From Acetivibrio alkalicellulosi (GTDB lineage: Bacteria > Bacillota > Clostridia > Acetivibrionales > Acetivibrionaceae): 52,782 bases of DNA. The position numbers and the translations under genes were made by a program. The DNA is taken from contig VLTH01000003.1 of assembly GCA_008125075.1 (NCBI GenBank), forward strand, positions 695,787 through 748,568, given 5' to 3'. The notes beneath the pieces were generated by a model. The model saw only the letters and a program-made list of their open reading frames with translations, did no database searches and was not told where the DNA came from. Positions 26,020 through 35,310 of the stretch are shown piece after piece. Each line of letters begins with the position of its first letter. The stretch's first letter is position 1.

Positions 26020-26139
26020 AACAACAAACTACAGACGGTAGAAGGTAGATTGTACAACAATAATTATATATTAGCAACTGGATTTTATTTAAAAATCTTG
26101 TATTGTTGTAGAATCTACATCCTACAGTCTGTGGTTGTT
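26020..26139 (+). promoter_or_regulatory. Long hairpin in the pnp leader
   Basis: Left arm 26020-26062 and right arm 26101-26139 form an imperfect stem of about 39 pairs: in the upper 31 positions 27 are complementary, there is a small bulge near the base, and the loop is 38 bases. The foot ends three bases before the AAGGAGGA ribosome binding site of pnp. In E. coli the pnp leader forms a long duplex cut by RNase III and then degraded by PNPase, giving autoregulation. The position and length here fit the same idea. A TTGACA (25829-25834) upstream may mark a separate pnp promoter, but its -10 is weak. Confidence 0.8.
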
Positions 26140-26156
26140 AATAAGGAGGAGTAGAA

Positions 26157-28280
26157 ATGAAAAATGTTTTTAGCATTGAGATTGCAGGAAGACAGATAAC
26201 TGTGGAAACAGGGGAACTAGCTCAGTTGGCTAATGGATCGGCATTGGTGAAATATGGAGACACTGTTGTTTTGTCGAATGCTACTGCATCAGCATCTCCA
26301 AGAGAAGGTATAGATTTCTTTCCATTAAGTGTGGATTACGAAGAAAGGCTTTATGCAGTAGGTAAAATACCTGGAGGATTTATCAAGAGAGAGGGTAAAC
26401 CATCAGAAAAAGCTATACTAACTTCTAGGGTAATTGACAGACCATTAAGACCACTTTTTCCAAAAGACTTAAGAAATGATGTTGCAGTTGTAAATACTGT
26501 TATGTCAGTAGATCAGGATAACTCTCCTGAAGTAGCAGCACTTTTGGGGTCATCAATTGCTTTATCAATATCTGATATACCATTTAATGGACCGGTTGGA
26601 GGAGTTGTTATAGGAATTGTTGACGGTGATATTATTATAAATCCAAATGCTAAACAAAGAGAAAAAAGCCAGATGTATGTTAGTTTAGTTGGAACAAAAG
26701 AAAAGATTGTAATGATTGAAGCATCAGCAAACGAAGTTCCTGATGAAGTAATGATAGAGGCTATCAAAAAAGGCCATGAAGAAATAAAGAATATAGTTTC
26801 ATTTATTGAAGGAATAGTTAAGGAAATAGGAAAGCCCAAATTTGAATATAGCTCTTCTGACGTAGCTGATGAAATATTTAATGCTATAAAGGAATTCGCA
26901 TATGAAAAGATGAGAAAAGCTGTACTTTCAACAGACAAACAGGAGAGAGACGACAATATCAGATCACTAACAAGTGAAACTTTAGAAAATTTTGCAGAAC
27001 AATTTCCTGAATCAGAGCAGATAATTTCACAAGCTTTGTACAAACTTGAAAAGAAAGTTGTAAGGGAATATATCTTAGAAGAAGGTAAAAGAGTTGATGG
27101 CAGAAATCTTGATGAAATAAGAACTTTGTCAGCAAGCACTGGTATACTTCCAAGGGTACATGGCTCAGGGCTTTTTCAAAGAGGACAAACTCAGGTGCTA
27201 ACAACTGTTACATTAGGTGCCATGAGTGATGTTCAAATGCTTGACGGTATTGACCTTGAAGAAACAAAGAGATACATGCACCACTATAATTTTCCAGGCT
27301 ATAGTGTTGGAGAAGCAAAAACTTCACGTGGTCCTGGTAGAAGAGAAATAGGACATGGAGCACTTGCTGAAAAAGCTCTAGAGCCAGTTATACCAAGTCC
27401 AGAAGAATTTCCTTATGCTATCAGGCTGGTATCAGAAATCCTTATGTCAAATGGATCCACATCCCAGGGAAGTGTATGCGCAAGTACTTTAGCCTTAATG
27501 GATGCAGGAGTTCCTATCAAAAAACCTGTTGCAGGTATTTCAGCTGGTCTTGTTGTTGATGAAAAAAATCAAGATAGATTTGTTACTTTTATGGACATAC
27601 AAGGAATAGAAGACTTTTTTGGTGATATGGATTTTAAAGTTGCAGGAACAAAAGATGGTATTACTGCAATACAGGTAGACATAAAAGTCGATGGATTGAC
27701 AATGGAGATTATTGAGCAAGCATTTAAATTGACAAAAGAAGGACGTTATCAGATTATAGATGATGTTATTTTAAAAGCAATAGTTAAACCAAGAGATAAT
27801 CTTTCAGAATATGCTCCAAAAATTATTTCTACAACAATTAATCCCGATAAAATAAGAGATGTTATTGGACCGGGAGGAAAAATGATTAACAGAATAATTG
27901 ATGAAACTGGAGTAAAGATTGATATTGATGATACGGGAAAAGTATATATCTTTAGTACTCAGTCCGAAGCAAATAAGAGAGCACTTATGATGATAGAAGG
28001 AATTGCAAAAGAAGTAGAGCCTGGCCAAATATTCTTAGGTAAGGTAATGAGAACTACATCTTTTGGAGCATTTGTAGAGTTTTTGCCTGGCAAAGAAGGT
28101 CTTGTTCATATATCAAAGCTGGATAAAAAGAGAGTTGTTAAAGTAGAAGATGTTGTAAATGTGGGAGATGAAATACTAGTTAAAGTTTTAGATGTTGACA
28201 GACAAGGTCGTATTAACCTGTCAAGAAAAGATGCAATTGAAGATGATGTGGAAAACAAAAATGAAAATAATGAAGAATAA
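26157..28280 (+). CDS. pnp: Polyribonucleotide nucleotidyltransferase (PNPase)
   Basis: 3'-to-5' phosphorolytic exoribonuclease, 707 residues, the usual length. Domains in order: first RNase PH-like (about 10-135), helical linker (to about 300), second RNase PH-like with the active site (about 315-540, including [23 protein letters not shown]), KH domain with GPGG at about 571-574, and S1 domain (about 622-690, [20 protein letters not shown]). It degrades mRNA and works with RNase Y/J in Firmicutes. Preceded by a long leader hairpin that probably controls its own expression. The M16 peptidase follows after 32 bp. Confidence 0.98.
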   Translation: MKNVFSIEIAGRQITVETGELAQLANGSALVKYGDTVVLSNATASASPREGIDFFPLSVDYEERLYAVGKIPGGFIKREGKPSEKAILTSRVIDRPLRPLFPKDLRNDVAVVNTVMSVDQDNSPEVAALLGSSIALSISDIPFNGPVGGVVIGIVDGDIIINPNAKQREKSQMYVSLVGTKEKIVMIEASANEVPDEVMIEAIKKGHEEIKNIVSFIEGIVKEIGKPKFEYSSSDVADEIFNAIKEFAYEKMRKAVLSTDKQERDDNIRSLTSETLENFAEQFPESEQIISQALYKLEKKVVREYILEEGKRVDGRNLDEIRTLSASTGILPRVHGSGLFQRGQTQVLTTVTLGAMSDVQMLDGIDLEETKRYMHHYNFPGYSVGEAKTSRGPGRREIGHGALAEKALEPVIPSPEEFPYAIRLVSEILMSNGSTSQGSVCASTLALMDAGVPIKKPVAGISAGLVVDEKNQDRFVTFMDIQGIEDFFGDMDFKVAGTKDGITAIQVDIKVDGLTMEIIEQAFKLTKEGRYQIIDDVILKAIVKPRDNLSEYAPKIISTTINPDKIRDVIGPGGKMINRIIDETGVKIDIDDTGKVYIFSTQSEANKRALMMIEGIAKEVEPGQIFLGKVMRTTSFGAFVEFLPGKEGLVHISKLDKKRVVKVEDVVNVGDEILVKVLDVDRQGRINLSRKDAIEDDVENKNENNEE

Positions 28281-28312
28281 GAAGAGTTATTGCAATAAAA
28301 CAGGGAGGTTTT

Positions 28313-29569
28313 ATGTTTGAACGCATAACACTAAAAAATGGTGTCAGGATAGTATTTGAAAAAATACCATATGTTCGATCGGTGTCTACTGGAATTTGGG
28401 TAGGCACTGGTTCTAGAAGAGAAAATTCAACAAATAACGGAGTATCACATTTTGTTGAGCATATGATGTTTAAAGGTACAGACAAAAGAACAGCAAAGGA
28501 AATAGCTCAGACTATTGATAACATAGGAGGTCAGCTAAATGCATTTACAGGAAAGGAATGTACTTGCTACTATACAAAGACTCTAGATAGCCACTTTGAA
28601 AAATCATTAGATGTCTTAGCAGATATGTTTTTTAATTCAAAGTTTGCTCAAAAAGACATTGACATAGAAAAAAATGTAGTTATTGAAGAAATCTTTATGT
28701 ATGAGGATTCTCCAGAAGAGTTGGTACATGATATTTTGTCTGAAGCAGTTTGGAAGGGAGATTCATTAGGACTTCCCATATTAGGCACCTGTGATTGCTT
28801 AAAGGGCATGACTAAAAATGATATTGAAGACTATGTTAATCTAAACTACTTACCGGAAAATACTGTTATTGCCATTGCTGGTAACTTTGAAAGAGAAAGA
28901 GTAGTTGAGCTAATAAAAGATAAATTTGAAAACTGGTCATCTGAAAATACTTTAAATAGCAAAGAATTTGGTATGCCAGATTTTAAAAACGGCAGAATCA
29001 TAAAAGAAAAGGATACTGAACAGGTTCATGTTTGTATAGGATTTAGAGGACTAGATCATAAGGATGAACAATTATATTCTCTTTTAGCAGTTAACAATAT
29101 ATTAGGAGGGGGAATGAGCTCTAATTTATTTCAAAAAATTAGAGAAGAAAGAGGGCTTGTATACTCTATATATTCATATCCTTCTTCATATAAAAATGCC
29201 GGGCTCTTTACGATATATGCAGGGATGAATCCAGAACATTTGAATGAGGTTTTACAGTTAATAATTCATGAGATAAGAATATTAGTAAAAAATGGCATTA
29301 GTAAGGAAGAAATTGATAAGTCTAAAGAACAGCTTAAAGGTAGCTATATACTGGGGTTAGAAAGCACAAGTAGCAGAATGAACAGTATTGGAAAGTCTGA
29401 GGTGCTTTTAGAAAAAATATATAGTCCTGATGAGGTGCTAAAAAAAATTGATGATATTGATGAACAAAGTATAAACCAAATTATAAAAAAGGTGTTTGAC
29501 TTTAAAAATATTGGTTTGTCAGCAGTAGGAAACATAAAAGAAGATATTGATTTAAAAAAAATTATTTAA
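28313..29569 (+). CDS. M16 family zinc peptidase (YmxG/MlpA-like)
   Basis: Inverzincin-type metallopeptidase of 418 residues. The inverted zinc motif HxxEH is at 46-50 (SHFVEHMMFKGT), with the distal glutamate region near 120-127 (NVVIEEIFMYED). The C-terminal half carries the GLVYSIYSYPSSYKNAGLFTIYAG motif. Orthologues lie directly after pnp in most Firmicutes (mlpA/ymxG in B. subtilis), as here. The substrate is not firmly known; a processing or regulatory role is suggested from Bacillus work. A strong terminator follows. Confidence 0.93.
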   Translation: MFERITLKNGVRIVFEKIPYVRSVSTGIWVGTGSRRENSTNNGVSHFVEHMMFKGTDKRTAKEIAQTIDNIGGQLNAFTGKECTCYYTKTLDSHFEKSLDVLADMFFNSKFAQKDIDIEKNVVIEEIFMYEDSPEELVHDILSEAVWKGDSLGLPILGTCDCLKGMTKNDIEDYVNLNYLPENTVIAIAGNFERERVVELIKDKFENWSSENTLNSKEFGMPDFKNGRIIKEKDTEQVHVCIGFRGLDHKDEQLYSLLAVNNILGGGMSSNLFQKIREERGLVYSIYSYPSSYKNAGLFTIYAGMNPEHLNEVLQLIIHEIRILVKNGISKEEIDKSKEQLKGSYILGLESTSSRMNSIGKSEVLLEKIYSPDEVLKKIDDIDEQSINQIIKKVFDFKNIGLSAVGNIKEDIDLKKII

Positions 29570-29582
29570 GTATTCCTAAGAT

Positions 29583-29614
29583 AAAAAGCTCTGGATTAAA
29601 ATCCAGAGCTTTTT
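29583..29614 (+). terminator. Terminator after the M16 peptidase gene
   Basis: AAAAAGCTCTGGAT and ATCCAGAGCTTTTT pair perfectly around a short TAAA loop, with terminal T residues. Confidence 0.93.
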
Positions 29615-29752
29615 AGTGTTCTTTAAAAGAAACAAGCACTTTAAATTTAAAAGCTACATAAGATGTTTATAAAGGTACTTAAATATTATTTACTCATTGA
29701 TTTAGGTTTAAGCCAAATGCTGTGTTTTGCGACTGAAGAGGAGGGGATTTGA

Positions 29753-30625
29753 ATGAGCAGGAATAAAATAGCAGTTATCGGTGGTGATTTAAGAAGTATT
29801 AAGCTTGCAGAGTTATTAAGAGACCAGAGAAGAGATATTAGTATTTTTGGGTTTAAAAAATATGACTTTAAAATGAACATAAAAGAAAGTGATAGTATTG
29901 ATGAGGTGATAAAAAACTCAGATATTATAGTTGGACCATTTCCCTGTTCTAACGATAATGAAACTATAAATGCTCCTTACCATGTAGAAAAAATTTATCT
30001 TAAAGATATATTTTCAAAAATGAAAAAAAATCAGTTATTCATTGCTGGAAGGCTTGACAAAGAAATATGTGATATGGCAAAAAACAACCATGTTAATTGC
30101 ATAGACTTGCTTTTAAGAGAAGAAATGGCCGTTTTAAATGCTATCCCGACTGCAGAAGGAGCTATACAAATTGCTATGGAAGAGATGCCAATAACATTGC
30201 ATGCTAGTAACGCAATGATTTTAGGATATGGTAGAATCGGTAAAATACTGGCCAAAATTCTTGATGGTATTGGAGCTAATGTTTATGTTGAAGCTAGAAA
30301 GTGTTCGGATTTAGCATGGATAAGAAGTTATGGATACACTCCGGTTCCATTAAATGAATTAAACGAAAAACTTAATACTGCAGATGTGGTATTTAATACC
30401 ATTCCGCATATTATTTTAGATGATATAGCTTTACAAAAAATAAGTAAAGACTGCCTTATAATAGACCTAGCTTCAAAGCCTGGAGGAGTAGATTTTGAAA
30501 AGGCAAAGGAATTAGGGTTAAAAGTTATATGGGCTCTTTCGCTACCAGGAAAAGTTGCGCCTGTTACCGCCGCAAAATTTATAAGAGATACTATAAATAA
30601 TATAGTTGATGAAATGGGGGGATAG
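29753..30625 (+). CDS. dpaA: Dipicolinate synthase subunit A
   Basis: 290 residues. N-terminal dehydrogenase-like domain beginning KIAVIGGDLRSIKLAELLRD, a central segment, then a second nucleotide-binding fold with ILGYGRIGKILAKIL (about 157-171). With DpaB it converts the dihydrodipicolinate-pathway intermediate to dipicolinic acid, the spore-core chelator made in the mother cell (SpoVFA of B. subtilis). The start follows GAGGAGGGG. dpaB follows after 2 bp. This shows a spore-forming host that uses the classical enzyme rather than the EtfA route of some clostridia. Sigma-K control is expected, but I found no clear CATANNNTA element. Confidence 0.95.
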   Translation: MSRNKIAVIGGDLRSIKLAELLRDQRRDISIFGFKKYDFKMNIKESDSIDEVIKNSDIIVGPFPCSNDNETINAPYHVEKIYLKDIFSKMKKNQLFIAGRLDKEICDMAKNNHVNCIDLLLREEMAVLNAIPTAEGAIQIAMEEMPITLHASNAMILGYGRIGKILAKILDGIGANVYVEARKCSDLAWIRSYGYTPVPLNELNEKLNTADVVFNTIPHIILDDIALQKISKDCLIIDLASKPGGVDFEKAKELGLKVIWALSLPGKVAPVTAAKFIRDTINNIVDEMGG

Positions 30626-30627
30626 TT

Positions 30628-31212
30628 ATGTTGTTGGAGGGAATAAAAATAGGTTTTGCACTGACGGGGTCTTTTTGCACCATAGATAAAGTAATACCCG
30701 AAATAGAAAAAATTGTTTCAAATGGAGGTAAGGTATATCCCATTGTTTCAGAATCAGTTGATAAACTTGATACAAGGTTTGGAAAAGCTGAAGATTTAAG
30801 ATTAAAGCTTGAAAAAATAACAGGAGAAAAAATTATAAACACAATTAGTGGAGCAGAACCAATAGGGCCTAAATCGTTACTAGATATTGTGGTAGTTGCA
30901 CCATGTACAGGCAATACATTGGCGAAAATTGCAAATGGCATAACAGATACACCGGTTACAATGGCGTGTAAAGCACATTTGAGAAATCAAAAACCTGTGC
31001 TAATAGCTATCTCTACAAATGATGGCTTGGGAATTAATGCCAAAAACATAGGACTTCTTTTAAATATGAAAAATATATTTATGGTACCTTTTGGCCAAGA
31101 TGGCCCTGTAAGTAAATCAAACTCCCTTGTAGCAGATTCAAATTATATTATGGCAGCATTAATTGATGCACTTAAAGGAAAACAAATTCAACCTATATTA
31201 ATAAAATATTAA
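30628..31212 (+). CDS. dpaB: Dipicolinate synthase subunit B
   Basis: Flavoprotein-family subunit of 194 residues (SpoVFB). It begins LLEGIKIGFALTGSFCTID, the typical flavoprotein/decarboxylase-fold start, with VVVAPCTGNTLAKIANGITDTPVT near 90-113. It forms the complex with DpaA for dipicolinate synthesis during sporulation. Separated by 2 bp from dpaA, so translationally coupled. Confidence 0.95.
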   Translation: MLLEGIKIGFALTGSFCTIDKVIPEIEKIVSNGGKVYPIVSESVDKLDTRFGKAEDLRLKLEKITGEKIINTISGAEPIGPKSLLDIVVVAPCTGNTLAKIANGITDTPVTMACKAHLRNQKPVLIAISTNDGLGINAKNIGLLLNMKNIFMVPFGQDGPVSKSNSLVADSNYIMAALIDALKGKQIQPILIKY

Positions 31213-31222
31213 AAAAATTTAA

Positions 31223-31369
31223 ATTCATGCTTGAGAAATGTAAAGAAAAGTGTTAAAATGGTTTTAACGTAGTAATTATAAAAAAAAATGTGAAACCTAT
31301 TGATTTTTTTAAATTGTTTTTTTATAATTATTTATGTAGAATAATCATAATTCTAACTTAAGCATGAAT
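31223..31369. repeat. Imperfect nested inverted repeat upstream of pilB
   Basis: Outer arms ATTCATGCTTGAG (31223-31235) and CTTAAGCATGAAT (31357-31369); inner arms TAATTATAAAAAAA (about 31273-31286) and TTTTTTTATAATTA (about 31317-31330); plus a small GTTAAAA TGG TTTTAAC hairpin (31252-31268). Could be a leader RNA structure, the dpaAB terminator region, or a MITE remnant. Confidence 0.45.
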
Positions 31370-31487
31370 ATTATTTATTATAAGCAATAAAATTCTTTTA
31401 AAGCAATAATAAAGTTCATTATATATTTATCATAATGGTTGTTTTCAGGATAGTTTAATAATTACATATTATATTTGGGGGTACAAG

Positions 31488-33866
31488 ATGGTAGGAGTGG
31501 ATACAAGGGGTATTGACGAAATACTGTTGGAGACGGGTGTATTAAAAATAACCGATCTTAAGAAAGCATGGGACATCCAAAGGGAGAGGAATTGTGGCAT
31601 TGAAGAGGTGTTGATAGAGTTGAAACTTGCGACACCTATAGATATTATGCATGCTAGTGCTGTTAAGATGGGCATTTCTTTTGTTGATCTTTCAAACTAT
31701 AGTGTTGAAGATTCTAATGTTCCTACACTGATAACTAGAAATATTGCTAACAGGTACAAGGTTATACCTATCGAGAAAGATAATGGTGTGTTAACTGTTG
31801 CAATGAAAGATCCCACTGATATTTTCTGTATAGATGATATTCGTCTTGCTACAGCACTTGAAATAAAACCAGTGCTTGCGGATACTAAAGAAATTGAGAA
31901 GCTTATTGTTAAGTATTTTGGCGAAGAGAAAAAACCTCAAAAACAACCAGTTAAAGAAGAAAAGGCTCCAAGTAAGGCTGAAATGTTACAAGAACAAGAG
32001 TCTTCCTTGCTTGAAAGAGAAATGTACGACAATATCAAAACTTCTGTTGAACCTGGAGAATTAGAAATTGATCCATTAGATGAGTCGTTATCAGATAAAA
32101 GCTTTAATACTCAAGCCGGCAATACAGAAGGTATTTTTAAAGATAAAATTGGGAATCTCCTTGTAAAATCTGGGGTTATCACTCAAGAACAATTAGATGC
32201 GGCGCTTTCTATACAATCAAAAAGTGGCGGACTTATTGGAAAGATAATGATTAAACAGGGTTATATTACAGATAAGTCGTTATATGAGTTTTTACAAAAA
32301 CAAATGGGTGTCGAGTTTGTTGATTTAGAGGATATGTCAATTGATGAGAGTGTTATAAATTTGGTTTCACGTAATATAGCTAGGATGCATAAGCTCATAC
32401 CTTTTGAAAATGCTAATGGTTCTTTAAAGGTTGCTATGAGTGATCCTATGAATATTTTTTCAATAGATGACTTAAGACTTACAACAGGTCTTGATGTTAT
32501 ACCTTGTTTAGCAGATGAAGAACAGATATCGGCACAACTGGAAAAGTATTATGGTAAGGTTTCTGAAGTTAAGGAAAAGGCAAAGCAAAAAGAAAAATTA
32601 GCAGCAGATTTAGAAGAGGAAATTAAGAAGGTTAATGAAAAGATAGCTGTTGAAATAACTGAGACAGAGAAAGAAGAAGAAATTGTTGACATAAATGTTT
32701 TAGAAAATGCACCAATAGTAAAGATGGTAAACATTATATTCCAAAAAGCAGTTCAAAGTAGAGCTAGTGATATTCACATGGAGCCACAGGAAGACTGTGT
32801 CATGGTTAGATTTAGAATAGATGGTCAATTAGTTGAAATAATGAAACATGACAAAAAGATTGTTTCAGCACTTGTTGCAAGAGTAAAAATCATAAGTGGA
32901 CTTAATATCGCTGAAAAGAGAGTTCCACAGGATGGTAGAATTGCTATAAAGATTGAAGGTAAGGATTATGACATGCGTGTGTCTGTTCTTCCTACAATGT
33001 TCGGAGAAAAGATTGTTATAAGAATTGCAGACAAGGAAGGCTTTAATGTTAGCAAGATGGATTTAGGATTTTTTGAAGATGATATGAAGAAGTTTGATGA
33101 GATTATTTCAAATCCTCATGGTATAGTATTAGTAACAGGACCTACCGGAAGTGGTAAATCAACTACTTTATATACTGCACTAAGGGAATTGTGTAAGCCT
33201 AATGTAAATCTTCTTACTGTTGAGGATCCAGTGGAAAGTACCATAAGGGGAATAAACCAGGTACAGGTTAATACTAAAGCAGGGTTAACTTTTGCAGCAG
33301 CACTAAGATCATTTTTAAGACAGGATCCAGATATAATAATGGTAGGAGAAATTCGTGACGGTGAAACTGCCGAAATAGCAACAAGAGCTGCGATAACTGG
33401 TCACCTTGTATTTAGTACACTTCATACTAATGACGCTGCAAGTTCTATTACAAGAATGATTGATATGGGGATTGAACCTTTTATGATGTCGTCATCTGTA
33501 GTAGGGGTTATTGCTCAAAGACTTGTAAGAAGGCTATGTAAAAAATGCAGAGAAAAAATAGAGCCTGATGTTTACGAAAAAGATGCTTTAGATATAGTAG
33601 AAGGTGAAGAAGTAGAATTATATAATGCTGTTGGTTGTGAAGAATGTAATAATACTGGATATAGAGGAAGAATAGCTGTTTATGAGATAATGACAATTAA
33701 TAGAGAAATCAAAGAAATGATAGCTAAGAATGAGAATTCTGACAAAATTAAAACAGAGGCTATAAATAATGGAATGCTGACACTTAGAAAGAACTGTACA
33801 AGGCTTGTCAAACAAGGAGTAACTACTATAGATGAAATGCTTCGTATAGCATATTCTAAAGATTAA
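31488..33866 (+). CDS. pilB: Type IV pilus extension ATPase PilB (GspE family)
   Basis: Secretion ATPase of 792 residues. It has two N-terminal MshEN-type domains in tandem (about 1-145 and 215-360), each ending with the 'VPFExxxxxLxVAMxDPxxxxxxDDxRLxT' pattern. The second retains the LGxLLVxxG...LxxALxxQ...G spacing known to bind cyclic-di-GMP in MshE/PilB proteins. Walker A GPTGSGKST is at 551-559, with Asp and Walker B boxes (VEDPVEST, QDPDIIMVGEIRD) and a CxxC...CxxC zinc site near 685-720. It powers pilus assembly or pseudopilus movement. First gene of the pilus cluster; pilT follows after 18 bp. Confidence 0.95.
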   Translation: MVGVDTRGIDEILLETGVLKITDLKKAWDIQRERNCGIEEVLIELKLATPIDIMHASAVKMGISFVDLSNYSVEDSNVPTLITRNIANRYKVIPIEKDNGVLTVAMKDPTDIFCIDDIRLATALEIKPVLADTKEIEKLIVKYFGEEKKPQKQPVKEEKAPSKAEMLQEQESSLLEREMYDNIKTSVEPGELEIDPLDESLSDKSFNTQAGNTEGIFKDKIGNLLVKSGVITQEQLDAALSIQSKSGGLIGKIMIKQGYITDKSLYEFLQKQMGVEFVDLEDMSIDESVINLVSRNIARMHKLIPFENANGSLKVAMSDPMNIFSIDDLRLTTGLDVIPCLADEEQISAQLEKYYGKVSEVKEKAKQKEKLAADLEEEIKKVNEKIAVEITETEKEEEIVDINVLENAPIVKMVNIIFQKAVQSRASDIHMEPQEDCVMVRFRIDGQLVEIMKHDKKIVSALVARVKIISGLNIAEKRVPQDGRIAIKIEGKDYDMRVSVLPTMFGEKIVIRIADKEGFNVSKMDLGFFEDDMKKFDEIISNPHGIVLVTGPTGSGKSTTLYTALRELCKPNVNLLTVEDPVESTIRGINQVQVNTKAGLTFAAALRSFLRQDPDIIMVGEIRDGETAEIATRAAITGHLVFSTLHTNDAASSITRMIDMGIEPFMMSSSVVGVIAQRLVRRLCKKCREKIEPDVYEKDALDIVEGEEVELYNAVGCEECNNTGYRGRIAVYEIMTINREIKEMIAKNENSDKIKTEAINNGMLTLRKNCTRLVKQGVTTIDEMLRIAYSKD

Positions 33867-33884
33867 TGTGAGGGGATGTAGGGT

Positions 33885-34940
33885 ATGGATATAAATGATT
33901 TACTAACAAAAACCGTAGAAGCAGGAGCTTCTGACTTGCATATATGTGCAGGAGTACCACCAGTAATAAGGGTTAGTGGAGATCTCATTTACTTAAATGA
34001 ACCAATACTTACACCTCATGACTGTGTGCACCTTGCAAAGCAATGCCTTAATAACAGATTATATGAGACTTTCCTTGAAAAAGGAGAAGCAGATGCTTCT
34101 TATTCACTACCAGGAGTAGCGCGTTTTAGAATAAATGTATTTAAGCAAAGAGCCACATGTGCAATTGCATTAAGGTCTATTCCAACAGATATACCTGTTA
34201 TAGAAGATCTTGGACTTCCTGGGCTTGTTTATGATTTAGCATTAAAACAAAGAGGTTTGATTTTAATAACTGGTCCTACTGGACATGGTAAATCTACCAC
34301 CTTAGCTGCAATGTTAAATTATATAAACAGTAAAAGGAAATGCCATATTGTAACCATAGAAGATCCTATTGAATTTTTACATAGGCACAATAAAAGTGTT
34401 ATAAATCAAAGAGAAATAGGCGCAGATACCATTTGTTATTCTAATGCTATGAGAGCAGTTTTAAGAGAAGATCCTGATGTAATTCTAATAGGTGAAATGC
34501 GTGACCAGGAGACTATTGCAACTGCACTTACAGCTGCAGAAACAGGTCACTTAGTTTTGTCAACGCTACATACTATTGGTTCGGCGAAAACAATAGACAG
34601 AATTATTGACGTATTTCCACCCCATCAACAGGCACAGGTAAGGACTCAGTTGTCAACTGTTTTAATGGGCATAATATCACAGCAACTTATTAGAAAGACA
34701 GATGGCAAAGGTCGTGTTTTAGCTACTGAGACAATGGTGTGGACTCCTGCTATTGCAAATCTAATTCGTGAGAGTCGTACTCACCAGATAAATACCTGTA
34801 TACAAACAGGTTCTCAATTTGGTATGTATACAATGGATAGTTGTCTTGCAGATCTTTACAAGCAAGAGCTTATAGACTATGAAAGTGCTTGTCAATATGC
34901 TATAGATTTAGATAATTTAAGAAAAATAATATCAATGTAA
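33885..34940 (+). CDS. pilT: Type IV pilus retraction ATPase PilT
   Basis: 351 residues, the normal PilT length. It begins with DINDLLTKTVEAGASDLHIC and has Walker A GPTGHGKST at about 130-138 (His replaces the usual Ser), Walker B DPDVILIGEMRD, and HLVLSTLHT. PilT drives pilus disassembly and twitching. Its presence beside pilB argues for a true, retractable type IV pilus rather than only a type II secretion-like or competence pseudopilus. Confidence 0.95.
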   Translation: MDINDLLTKTVEAGASDLHICAGVPPVIRVSGDLIYLNEPILTPHDCVHLAKQCLNNRLYETFLEKGEADASYSLPGVARFRINVFKQRATCAIALRSIPTDIPVIEDLGLPGLVYDLALKQRGLILITGPTGHGKSTTLAAMLNYINSKRKCHIVTIEDPIEFLHRHNKSVINQREIGADTICYSNAMRAVLREDPDVILIGEMRDQETIATALTAAETGHLVLSTLHTIGSAKTIDRIIDVFPPHQQAQVRTQLSTVLMGIISQQLIRKTDGKGRVLATETMVWTPAIANLIRESRTHQINTCIQTGSQFGMYTMDSCLADLYKQELIDYESACQYAIDLDNLRKIISM

Positions 34941-34964
34941 AAAAAAGACTAGCTTTTTTTTAGA
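34938..34964 (+). terminator. Weak A/T hairpin after pilT
   Basis: AAAAAAAG ACTAG CTTTTTTT. It has almost no G/C in the stem, so termination would be partial at best. Confidence 0.3.
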
Positions 34965-35310
34965 AAATGTATTAAAATATACATATAGAATATTAATAGA
35001 TATATATGTAATTAGTTATTTGAATTTATATTTTATGAGAATGGATATTATGAGGGAGGTTGGTTCATTGTTGAACTTAGAAAGATATTTTTATGATATG
35101 TATTATTCAATGGTCTTGTTTTTTAATCCCTATTCATTCTCCAATAATATGTGTTTAGTTAATATTCACAATACTTCTTTACAATTCAATTCAAAGCTAT
35201 TTTCAGTGAAATTTAAAAAATAATTATTATAAATTATTGATTGTAGTGTTTTTATAAACATAAATATTAAATAATTTACATGTAGTGAATAATCTTTTGG
35301 GGGTTTGAAG
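34941..35310. other. 370-bp stretch between pilT and pilC
   Basis: Starts with the weak A/T hairpin, then AT-rich DNA. A 67-codon frame at 35020-35223 has no clear ribosome binding site and no recognisable family, so I do not call it a gene. The pilC ribosome binding site GGGGG lies at about 35298-35303. Confidence 0.5.

Noticed and set aside
26513-27139. 208-codon minus-strand frame inside pnp
   Set aside because: Complement of a strongly conserved enzyme; Ser/Leu/Ile-rich translation without any motif.
35020-35223. 67-codon plus-strand frame between pilT and pilC
   Set aside because: No good ribosome binding site before its ATG, no recognisable domain, AT-rich composition like the surrounding gap.
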